NCBI RefSeq assembly: GCF_039543645.1
Contig: NZ_BAABKD010000002.1
Location: forward strand, 62,001 to 126,000
DNA length: 64,000 nt
Source of the DNA: Paenalcaligenes hermetiae
Lineage (GTDB): Bacteria > Pseudomonadota > Gammaproteobacteria > Burkholderiales > Burkholderiaceae_B
Direction of reading: 5' to 3'
Each line of letters starts with the position of its first letter. Position 1 is the stretch's first letter. The notes beneath the pieces are model-generated. The model was not told where the DNA came from. It saw nothing but the letters and a program-made list of their open reading frames with translations, and searched no databases. Below are positions 16,762 to 24,330 of this stretch, in pieces. A program made the translations under genes and the position numbers.

Positions 16762-18261
16762 TTAAGACTCCACCTCTCGGGCTCGCTGCTTAAGTCGCTT
16801 AAAGGCGACAAATGCCAGCATGGCAAACACGGCTGTCATACAGACTGCACTAATAGGCCGTGTTAAAAACACGGTCATATCTCCCCGCGATAAGAGTAAT
16901 GCACGCCGGAAGTTTTCTTCCATCATCGGACCAAGCACAAATCCTAATAACAAAGGAGCGGGCTCAAAACCCATGCGCGCCGCAACAAAACCAAATAAAC
17001 CAATAATCAATACAATACCGACATCAAATAGGTTATTATTCGCGCTATAGACACCAATACAAATAAAAAACAAAACGGCCGGATAAATCAGACGATACGG
17101 CACAGAAAGCAGCTTTACCCACATCCCCACCAAAGGGATATTTAAAAAGAGCAAAAGCAAATTACCAATCCAAAAACTAGCAATTAACCCCCAAAACACA
17201 GTAGGGTGATCCACCATTAGCTGTGGGCCTGGCTGAATATTATGAATCATCATCGCCCCTAGCATCAGCGCCATTACGGCATCGCCAGGGATACCTAGGC
17301 TTAGGGTAGGGATAAAAGCCGTTTGTGCTGCGGAACTATTCGCTGATTCGGGACCAGCAACCCCCTCTATCGCCCCTTTACCAAAGCGTTTTGGCTCACG
17401 ACTAAATCGTTTTTCCACAGCATAAGACATAAAAGAAGCGATGGAACCACCCGTACCCGGTAGTACACCAAAAAAAGCGCCAATCCCCGCACCACGCCCT
17501 ATGGCCGGTGCAGACTGTTTGAATTCGCCTTTTTGTAGACGCATGGCTCGCCAACCAATTTTCGAGCTGGAAACTGCTGTACCCGTGCCCAGTTGATTCG
17601 CATGAGACAACACATCCGCAATACCAAACAACCCCATCGCCACCGCTACAACCACCAAGCCGTCTTGCAGCTCTGGAATACCAAAGGTAAAGCGGGCTAC
17701 ACCCGTATTAATATCAGTGCCCACCACCCCCATGATCAAACCCACCAACACCATGGCAATACCTTTTAAAGGTGCCCCTGTGGTAAGCGTGGAGGCTGCC
17801 AACAAGCCCAACAACATTAAGGAGAAGTATTCAGCAGGACCAAATTTAAAGGAAAGCTCTACTAATAGCGGGCCAAACGCCATCATGAGAATAATCCCGA
17901 TGGTAGCACCGATAAAAGAAGCAATCATTGCCATCAATAAAGCAGAGCCTGCCCGCCCCTGTTTGGCCATGGGGTGACCGTCTAAACACACCACGGCATG
18001 GGTAGGTGTGCCTGGAAGATTGAGCAAAATTGTCGTGGTAGCGCCCCCATAGCTTGTACCGTAATACAGTCCCGCTAACATCATGAGCGCCCCTGCAGGG
18101 TCTAAGCCATAGGTAATAGGCAATAACATGGATATGGCGGCCAAAGCACCAATGCCCGGCAAGACGCCAATCAAGTTACCAATAAATACCCCTATAAAGG
18201 AGTAAAACAAATTATGCAGAGACAGCGCTGTTTGAAAACCAAGAATAATGTTATCTAACAT
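16762..18261 (-). CDS. tctA: Tripartite tricarboxylate transporter large permease TctA
   Basis: A 499-residue inner-membrane protein with about 12 membrane segments. GVLPGIGALAAISMLLPITYGLDP and GGSIASFMSYAVEKRFSREP are conserved in TctA permeases, which import citrate or other carboxylates using a periplasmic TctC receptor. tctB ends 3 bp upstream, so the two are co-transcribed. No tctC lies next to them, so the receptor must come from elsewhere. Substrate unknown. Confidence 0.93.
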   Translation of the reverse strand: MLDNIILGFQTALSLHNLFYSFIGVFIGNLIGVLPGIGALAAISMLLPITYGLDPAGALMMLAGLYYGTSYGGATTTILLNLPGTPTHAVVCLDGHPMAKQGRAGSALLMAMIASFIGATIGIILMMAFGPLLVELSFKFGPAEYFSLMLLGLLAASTLTTGAPLKGIAMVLVGLIMGVVGTDINTGVARFTFGIPELQDGLVVVAVAMGLFGIADVLSHANQLGTGTAVSSSKIGWRAMRLQKGEFKQSAPAIGRGAGIGAFFGVLPGTGGSIASFMSYAVEKRFSREPKRFGKGAIEGVAGPESANSSAAQTAFIPTLSLGIPGDAVMALMLGAMMIHNIQPGPQLMVDHPTVFWGLIASFWIGNLLLLFLNIPLVGMWVKLLSVPYRLIYPAVLFFICIGVYSANNNLFDVGIVLIIGLFGFVAARMGFEPAPLLLGFVLGPMMEENFRRALLLSRGDMTVFLTRPISAVCMTAVFAMLAFVAFKRLKQRAREVES

Positions 18262-18264
18262 GGA

Positions 18265-18723
18265 TCAACCCCAGCGCAGGAGAGGAAACTGCATTTGCAA
18301 TGCATAATAAAATACAATAATCGCCATCAGGGTCAGTACCACGGCGACCACAAGCGCCGTTTTCCATGTGTTTTTCTGATCTGCTAGTGTCGCTACAAAA
18401 GCCAATACAAAGGTCGCAGGAATCAGCCCGCCGTATTGTCCTAAGGCAATAAACAATAAAATAGATGCCACAACCAAAAACCAAGCCCTAAACTGGGGTA
18501 CAAAAGAGGTCGTGACAGACTGCGGTTCTGGTGGGCTTAAAGCGATCAGTAAGGCAACCAACATCAACCCTGCTCCTAAGAGCAAAGGAAAATAACCCGG
18601 CCCCATACGCGCCAAAGAGCCTATTTGATAATTTAAACTGCCCAAAACGGTTGCCATGCCTATAAACAGCATGAGGAGCGCGGGCGGCAGCTCCTTTTTA
18701 TTGATGCCAAACTTCATCGCCAA
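18265..18723 (-). CDS. tctB: Tripartite tricarboxylate transporter small permease TctB
   Basis: A 152-residue membrane protein with four predicted helices. The N-terminal MARMGPGYFPLLLGAGLML-like region (here LARMGPGYFPLLLG) is typical of TctB. It pairs with TctA, whose gene starts 3 bp downstream. Upstream, arms AAACAGCCC (18755-18763) and GGGCTGTTT (18792-18800) could form a leader hairpin, or a terminator of the preceding nitronate-monooxygenase-like gene. No TctC gene is adjacent. Confidence 0.85.
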   Translation of the reverse strand: MAMKFGINKKELPPALLMLFIGMATVLGSLNYQIGSLARMGPGYFPLLLGAGLMLVALLIALSPPEPQSVTTSFVPQFRAWFLVVASILLFIALGQYGGLIPATFVLAFVATLADQKNTWKTALVVAVVLTLMAIIVFYYALQMQFPLLRWG

Positions 18724-18875
18724 AAGAGGGTTCCAAATAAGGGGAAAAAATCAAAAACAGCCCCAATGAACTAAAAAGCTATCATTATATCGGGCTGTTT
18801 AGGATTCTAGTAGTGTAAACCGTTCTACAGGATAACAAAAATAATTTTCCCGCTAAATATGGCGACGGTTACATA

Positions 18876-20042
18876 TCAAGAGGCCGCTGCCGGCGCTGTA
18901 GGGCTTAATGCACTAAGCAAATAAGCCATCAGCTCTTTTACAGGAGCAATCGCTTTACCTAAAGGTAAAATCTCTGAGCCCCGAAAAAATAGCCCTCGGG
19001 CGATATCGCCTGCCAAGGCATAGGCCAGCTGTCGATCAATGCAAAACTGACCGCTTTTGGCGACTCCATCGCGTAAACCACAAAATGCCAAGCAATCAAA
19101 ACCCTCCGAGCAGTCACGTGCCTTTGCCACCTCTTGTAGTTTTTTCTCTTTATGCAAATAAGCCTCTAACCATGGGGTACGCACAGCACGCGCCGGTAAG
19201 CCAGCCACACTCATAAAGGTCACGATGTCTTCTGGCTCGGCCTCGACCAAGACTTTTTTGAAATTGTCATGCGCATCACCTTCGCACGTTACCGCAAATG
19301 CACTACCTAGTTGCACAGCGCTTGCCCCTGCATCGAGCAACGCCTGCACTTGCTTAGGCTGGTGTATGCCCCCAGCAACAATTAAAGGAATAGGTGCAAT
19401 GCCTAATTTTTCAAAGACCTCTTGAGTTTGCTCTAAGACCTGAATGGATTGATAGTTAGGTTTATCCATGTCTTTCGTGTCAGCCAACCCCAAATGCCCC
19501 GCAGCAAATTTAGGATTTTCTAACACAATCGCGTCCGGTAGACGATTTTTCCGCATCCATTTACGCAGTACCAGCTGTGTGCCTCTGGCATCAGACAAAA
19601 TAGGAATCAGCGCGACATCGGGGTAATCTGCCGCCAGATCGGGTAAATCCAAAGGCAGCCCAGCCCCTACCACAATCGCATCAGCTCCACTTTCACACGA
19701 CTGGCGCACAAAATCGGGGTAAGCCGAGACGGCTTTCATGATATTGACTGCGATAGCGCCTTGCCCTTGGGCAATTGTCTTCGCGGCTTTGATTTCACGG
19801 TCTAATGCGATCAGATTACACGCATTAATATGCGACTTAGTTGGCTGCTCGCTACAACTTTGCATCAAATCAGGATGGTGGCGACGTAAATCCACACTGG
19901 ATATGGTCCCTAAGGCACCCAGTTTAGCTACAGCACCAGCAAGCCGATGCGCGGATATCCCTATCCCCATCCCCCCTTGCACCACGGGCAAAAGCGATTT
20001 ATTTTTAAGCAAAAAGCGTTGGGTTACTTCATCAAACACCAT
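18876..20042 (-). CDS. NAD(P)H-dependent flavin oxidoreductase, nitronate monooxygenase-like
   Basis: A 388-residue TIM-barrel flavoprotein of the nitronate monooxygenase/2-nitropropane dioxygenase family. It has VVQGGMGIGISAHRLAGAVAKLGALGTIS near the N-terminus and IPLIVAGGIHQPKQVQALLDAGASAVQLGSAF in the FMN phosphate-binding region. Enzymes in this family oxidise nitronates or act as quinone or enoyl reductases, so substrate choice is uncertain. A cysteine-rich stretch (DCSEGFDCLAFCG) near residue 320 is characteristic of one subgroup. It stands between the Tct genes and pyrB on the same strand. Confidence 0.83.
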   Translation of the reverse strand: MVFDEVTQRFLLKNKSLLPVVQGGMGIGISAHRLAGAVAKLGALGTISSVDLRRHHPDLMQSCSEQPTKSHINACNLIALDREIKAAKTIAQGQGAIAVNIMKAVSAYPDFVRQSCESGADAIVVGAGLPLDLPDLAADYPDVALIPILSDARGTQLVLRKWMRKNRLPDAIVLENPKFAAGHLGLADTKDMDKPNYQSIQVLEQTQEVFEKLGIAPIPLIVAGGIHQPKQVQALLDAGASAVQLGSAFAVTCEGDAHDNFKKVLVEAEPEDIVTFMSVAGLPARAVRTPWLEAYLHKEKKLQEVAKARDCSEGFDCLAFCGLRDGVAKSGQFCIDRQLAYALAGDIARGLFFRGSEILPLGKAIAPVKELMAYLLSALSPTAPAAAS

Positions 20043-20092
20043 TGTTTCCTTTTTCCATTTAGCATAGACGCCGACCCCACTACTATGCCCCT

Positions 20093-20136
20093 AAATAAAA
20101 ACAGCGACCTTAATGTGTATCAAGGTCGCTGCATTT
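20093..20136 (-). terminator. Rho-independent terminator of pyrB
   Basis: On the minus strand the stem AGCGACCTT/AAGGTCGCT (10-nt loop) is followed by TTTTTATTTA, 20 bp after the pyrB stop codon. Confidence 0.8.
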
Positions 20137-20154
20137 AAGTGCTGAAAATAAGAA

Positions 20155-21450
20155 TCAATACATGCCGTGAAATACCGCGTCTTCTGGCCCAATATGCGAC
20201 GGCGGGCTCCAGGTCACATCACGCATGGAGTGTTGTACTAGATTTTCCACACCAAGCAAAACAGCAAAAATAGCCATGCGCACGGGAATACCATTATCGG
20301 CTTGGCGGAAAATCGCTAAACGAGGATCGTGATTCAAGTCCACACTCAGGTCATGTGAACCGGCTCGGCTATCTCGCGGCAAAGGATGCATGATGATCAC
20401 ATCCTCTTTGGCATAAGTATCAATGAGCGCTTTATTAATTTGAAAGTCGGCACTGTAGCCTTCTAGCTGCTCATCATTAAAACGTTCTTTTTGTACACGG
20501 GTGGCATAGATCACATCCGCGCCCTTTAACCCTTCGGCCATCGAGTGCGTTTGCTCAATCACATGATTACCGCGTGCTGCGACATGCTCAATGATCTCAG
20601 TCGGCATTTCCAACCCAGGCGGAGAAACCAAGGTGAATTTTAAGCCTTTATAGAGCGCCAACATTTTCATAAGCGAATGCACCGTGCGCCCGTATTTTAG
20701 GTCCCCTGTGATTGCAATATGCGCGCCATCAAGCAATTTACCCAAGCGAGAAAACTCGGTCAGAATTGTATAAAGATCCAATAATGCTTGGCTAGGGTGT
20801 TCCCCAGCCCCATCCCCCCCATTCACTACAGGGATATTTGTAGCGGCAGCAAACTCAGCAACCGACCCCTGCTCTGGATGGCGTATTACCATAGCATCCA
20901 CATAACCACTCATGACACGGCTGGTATCGTAAATTGACTCACCTTTAGCCATAGAGGAAAAGGTAAAACCAGTGGTATCACACACTGAGCCACCCAAGCG
21001 GCAAAAGGCGGCTCCAAAGCTTACCCGCGTACGTGTACTGGCCTCAAAAAATAAATTACCTAAAACCGCTCCCTCTAGTACCCGCGAGACTTTTTGCCGA
21101 CGCGCAATCGGTTGCATCATATCGGCGATACGTACTAACTCCTCGACGGAGTCACGAGTAAACTGTTCTACTGAAAGCAGTTGATGTTTGCCATTGATCG
21201 CAATACGATCACGCAAAGGCCCCGTTTGCGAATTTTGGGCATATTTAGCGAGCAATGATTCGTTTTCGACGATTTCGGTCACAAAACGCTGGACAACCTC
21301 GGGCATACCACGAAACTCTTGCGAGCCCTCGGGCAATAGCCACGTATCCAAGGCACGACGTTTAACCCCAATGCGAGCAGCAAAAACATCGCGGGTCAAA
21401 TTTAAGCGACGCATAGCGTCGCGCAAAAAAACCTGTTGGGAGACAGACAT
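20155..21450 (-). CDS. pyrB: Aspartate carbamoyltransferase with N-terminal helix-turn-helix domain
   Basis: Catalyses carbamoyl aspartate formation in pyrimidine synthesis. The catalytic core has FFEASTRTRVSFGAAF, HPSQALLDLYT, GDLKYGRTVHSL and HPLPRDSRAGSHDL. The protein is about 430 residues against 311 for E. coli PyrB. About 85 extra N-terminal residues contain an XRE-like helix-turn-helix (LNLTRDVFAARIGVKRRALD, then TWLLPEG). The frame opens at an ATG at 21462, but the predicted promoter leaves almost no leader there; the ATG at 21450 has GGAAA upstream. Two palindromes overlap or flank that promoter. Long PyrB forms are known in betaproteobacteria; the DNA-binding role is inference. Confidence 0.9.
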   Translation of the reverse strand: MSVSQQVFLRDAMRRLNLTRDVFAARIGVKRRALDTWLLPEGSQEFRGMPEVVQRFVTEIVENESLLAKYAQNSQTGPLRDRIAINGKHQLLSVEQFTRDSVEELVRIADMMQPIARRQKVSRVLEGAVLGNLFFEASTRTRVSFGAAFCRLGGSVCDTTGFTFSSMAKGESIYDTSRVMSGYVDAMVIRHPEQGSVAEFAAATNIPVVNGGDGAGEHPSQALLDLYTILTEFSRLGKLLDGAHIAITGDLKYGRTVHSLMKMLALYKGLKFTLVSPPGLEMPTEIIEHVAARGNHVIEQTHSMAEGLKGADVIYATRVQKERFNDEQLEGYSADFQINKALIDTYAKEDVIIMHPLPRDSRAGSHDLSVDLNHDPRLAIFRQADNGIPVRMAIFAVLLGVENLVQHSMRDVTWSPPSHIGPEDAVFHGMY

Positions 21451-21468
21451 AGGGATTTCCATTCAAAC

Positions 21469-21508
21469 TATACGCAATGCGTATATTTTAACCCTAGCTG
21501 CAGCCCAA
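21469..21508 (-). promoter_or_regulatory. Predicted pyrB promoter with a 17-bp palindrome over its -10 element
   Basis: On the minus strand TTGGGC (21503-21508) and TATACG (21480-21485) are separated by 17 bp. The perfect palindrome TATACGCATTGCGTATA (21469-21485) covers the -10 and the likely start site. Such placement is typical of a repressor operator. Confidence 0.5.
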
Positions 21509-21520
21509 CAGGTATTTTTT

Positions 21521-21535
21521 TATGCTTTACGCATA
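21521..21535. promoter_or_regulatory. Second palindrome upstream of pyrB
   Basis: TATGC and GCATA arms with a 5-bp centre share the hexamer TGCGTA with the palindrome at 21469-21485. It lies about 30 bp upstream of the -10 repeat centre, just after the upstream gene's stop. It may be a second operator copy. Confidence 0.35.
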
Positions 21536-21547
21536 AAAACAACAATA

Positions 21548-22111
21548 TTACATAGGCTCTGCGTTTTGCCCAGCAATAATTTGGGCAGCCGTTACTGCAT
21601 TTTCTTTGCTACCAACCATGAAGATTAAACGTCCTTCAGTGATAGGCTCAGAATAACCCGGGATCGCTAGTAAGGTCCCATCTACCACCAAAGCCAACCG
21701 TTTGCCTGGGTTCTGCTGGGTAATAGTCGTTAAACGCTGGGTCGCGGTCTCGTTAAGCGTTAAAGCCAACAAACCCTCGCCTGTTTCTGCCGTACCGGCT
21801 TCAACACTGCTCAAATCATTGCGAGTAAGAAATGGATCGGGCTCCATATAAAGTGTATTGCTTTCATCAAGCTGGATTTCTGCCCAATCCGCTTGAGGCT
21901 TGGTATCTGCCAAAAAAATCATCAAAGGTGCCATCGTTTGGGCTTCGGGAGCCTGCACCGAAGCATCTACCCCTGCGGCAGGAGCCGTTTGCGTGGTCGC
22001 TGGTGCTGTAGACGCTGTAGAGCTTCCGGGCTGATGTGGAGTCTGACAAGCTGCCAGCGCCATGAGTGCTACCGGAACCAATAAGCGACTTAATGTTTTT
22101 AATTTAGGCAT
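21548..22111 (-). CDS. Lipoprotein with SecD-head-like domain
   Basis: A 187-residue protein with a lipoprotein signal peptide (MPKLKTLSRLLVPVALMALAAC, lipobox LAAC, Cys22), then a low-complexity Ala/Thr/Ser/Pro linker to about residue 60. The rest resembles the P1-head subdomain of SecD/SecF: EGLLALTLNETATQRLTTIT, GKRLALVVDGTLLAIPGYSEP, and ITEGRLIFMVG. It therefore sits on an envelope membrane facing the periplasm. Its role is unknown; help with export or folding is only a guess. AGGA precedes the ATG at 22111 and favours it over one at 22126. pyrB follows downstream on the same strand. Confidence 0.72.
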   Translation of the reverse strand: MPKLKTLSRLLVPVALMALAACQTPHQPGSSTASTAPATTQTAPAAGVDASVQAPEAQTMAPLMIFLADTKPQADWAEIQLDESNTLYMEPDPFLTRNDLSSVEAGTAETGEGLLALTLNETATQRLTTITQQNPGKRLALVVDGTLLAIPGYSEPITEGRLIFMVGSKENAVTAAQIIAGQNAEPM

Positions 22112-22212
22112 AAACACCATCCTCATTTATAGAAATCATAATAAAAAAGTTTAACAGCAACCAACAAGAAGCTCCACGGCCTTTGCTGCTTACATTGTTA
22201 AGCTATATTAAA

Positions 22213-24330
22213 TCATTCTTGTATAGAGATAAAAATTGTATCCAGTATTTGATGTGTATCCGCATGAAGTAAATCAATTTGCAGCCGACCAAATTGATTA
22301 GGCTCCCAATAAAAAATAGCATCATGACTCACCAAGCGTTGATTGATCCGCCAAACAATAGGTAAAGCCTCCACCCCTTTTACTGCGAATCGAATCCGCT
22401 GCTGTGTCACAGGAATATCTGGGTCCCACGCGTAATGTGCGCCTGCTGTAGGGGCGCTAATACGAGGTGGTGTCGCTATCATTACACTCTCAATCACCGC
22501 CTGCTCGGTGCCCTGCAAAAAGCACTCCTGCCGTGAAGGTTCATCATGATGACGATATTGTATGGTTTGGCATACAACGCCAGCAGGCATTACGGGCGCC
22601 TCACTGGCTACATCTCGATGTAGCCACTGCATAACCTCATGCCAAATCGGCGCGGCCCCACTCACACCAGAGACATCGTGCATTGCCGACCCATCCGTAT
22701 TTCCCACCCACACACCTACCGTATAATGCTGGCTAAAACCTACTGCCCAGTTATCCCGCATATCTTTAGATGTTCCTGTTTTCACAGCACTCCAAAATGG
22801 AGTATGCAATGGACTATCTAGACCAAAGGTTAAAGCCCGCGCCATATTATCCGATAAAATATGCTGAACAAGCCATGTGGCTGTAGCTGGCAACAAAGGC
22901 TTCGCTTGGTGGGCACACCCATCGGCTTGTAAACAAGCGGGCGTCCACTGCCCATTATTGGCCAAAGCCCGATAGGCTTGGCTCAATTGCCATAAACTGA
23001 CCTCCACGCCACCTAGAGCCAACCCAAGCCCATAATAATCTTCAGCATAGGGCAAAGAAAACCCCATTTGCTGCAAGAGCCGCTGAAAAGAGGCCACCTC
23101 TACCTGCGCTAAGACTCGAACGGCTGGAATATTTAACGAGCTGGCTAAAGCCACTCGAGCAGAGATCCAGCCCATAAACTGCTCATCATAGTTTTGAGGA
23201 ATATATAACCCATAGGGAGTAGAAAACTGCGCAGCCGTATCCGCTAACAACGAAGCGGGAGTTATCCGCTTTTGTGCAAAAGCCAATGCATACAAAAAAG
23301 GTTTCAATGTGGATCCAGCCTGTCGTAATGCTTGCACATGATCATACTGAGAAGCCGTCGACACCGCACTGGCCCCTACATAGGCCACCACTTGCCCCGA
23401 TATATTTTCCAATACCACCACTGCCGCATCTTGAACATGGCTATGACGCAAGTCTAAAAGATGCTTGTGTATGAGCGCTTGTACTTGCTGCTGTGTTGTT
23501 TTATCTATACTGCTTTTAACGATCGGCGTTTTGACTAACGCCCCAACCCAGCGCCCCCAGTGTGGTGCTAATTGCGGGTTTCCCCACGCGGGCTGCCCAC
23601 TACGCGCCAGTGCCTGTTGATACGACCACGCATAAGCCTCGCAATCCGCCTGGGGCTGCACCCCTCGCCATAAAACACAACTGCGCGCTTTTAATACGCT
23701 CAATGAGGCATTAGGACTTGGAAGCATCGCTACCGCTAGGGCCGATTCCGCGTAATTCAATGCTCTAGCCTCTTTTTGCCATAGGACTCGAGCCATCGCA
23801 TCCACACCAACGAGCTCCCCTTTAAAGGGAGCTAAATTCACATACGCCTCTAAAATCTGGGCTTTAGTCCAACGCTTTTCCAGCTGTTGTGCTAACCGCG
23901 CCTGCTCCCACTTAGCCGTCAAAGAGCGTGGCCCATTACGACGCCCTGATCCTAACCCCAATAAGTCCACCAGCTGCATACTAAGTGTGGAAGTACCACG
24001 TAAACGCTGCCCCCACAGCGATGACCACGCCGAGCCCAACACGGCATACCAGTCAACGCCCGCATGCTCATAAAATCGCTGGTCCTCGGCATGCAGCAGC
24101 AAGCGTAACAATGCCGGAGAGATTTGATCTAAACGTAGCCAGTCCCCTCGCTGCCATAACCACTGGGTTCGTTGCCGCTGCAATAACTGTCCCGAACGGT
24201 CCAAAATTATCTGATCAGACGATTGGGTTTGTTGCTGAACCTGCTCAAACGAAGGGAAAGGCTCCCCCCATGCCGCCGTCCAAGCGACCAGCAAACTCAT
24301 GATCAAAAACAAACGACTAAGGCTGCGCAT
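22213..24330 (-). CDS. pbpC: Penicillin-binding protein 1C
   Basis: A 705-residue bifunctional peptidoglycan synthase with an N-terminal signal anchor. The glycosyltransferase domain has HAEDQRFYEHAGVDW and GTSTLSMQLVDLLG. The transpeptidase domain has the active serine in AGSTLKPFLYALA, SSLN, and KTGTSKDMRDNWAVGF. The last 90 residues form the PBP1C C-terminal domain. It acts in the periplasm. Its start overlaps the end of the alpha-2-macroglobulin gene by 14 bp. This pairing is conserved in many Gram-negative bacteria and is thought to couple protease trapping with wall repair. Confidence 0.95.
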   Translation of the reverse strand: MRSLSRLFLIMSLLVAWTAAWGEPFPSFEQVQQQTQSSDQIILDRSGQLLQRQRTQWLWQRGDWLRLDQISPALLRLLLHAEDQRFYEHAGVDWYAVLGSAWSSLWGQRLRGTSTLSMQLVDLLGLGSGRRNGPRSLTAKWEQARLAQQLEKRWTKAQILEAYVNLAPFKGELVGVDAMARVLWQKEARALNYAESALAVAMLPSPNASLSVLKARSCVLWRGVQPQADCEAYAWSYQQALARSGQPAWGNPQLAPHWGRWVGALVKTPIVKSSIDKTTQQQVQALIHKHLLDLRHSHVQDAAVVVLENISGQVVAYVGASAVSTASQYDHVQALRQAGSTLKPFLYALAFAQKRITPASLLADTAAQFSTPYGLYIPQNYDEQFMGWISARVALASSLNIPAVRVLAQVEVASFQRLLQQMGFSLPYAEDYYGLGLALGGVEVSLWQLSQAYRALANNGQWTPACLQADGCAHQAKPLLPATATWLVQHILSDNMARALTFGLDSPLHTPFWSAVKTGTSKDMRDNWAVGFSQHYTVGVWVGNTDGSAMHDVSGVSGAAPIWHEVMQWLHRDVASEAPVMPAGVVCQTIQYRHHDEPSRQECFLQGTEQAVIESVMIATPPRISAPTAGAHYAWDPDIPVTQQRIRFAVKGVEALPIVWRINQRLVSHDAIFYWEPNQFGRLQIDLLHADTHQILDTIFISIQE

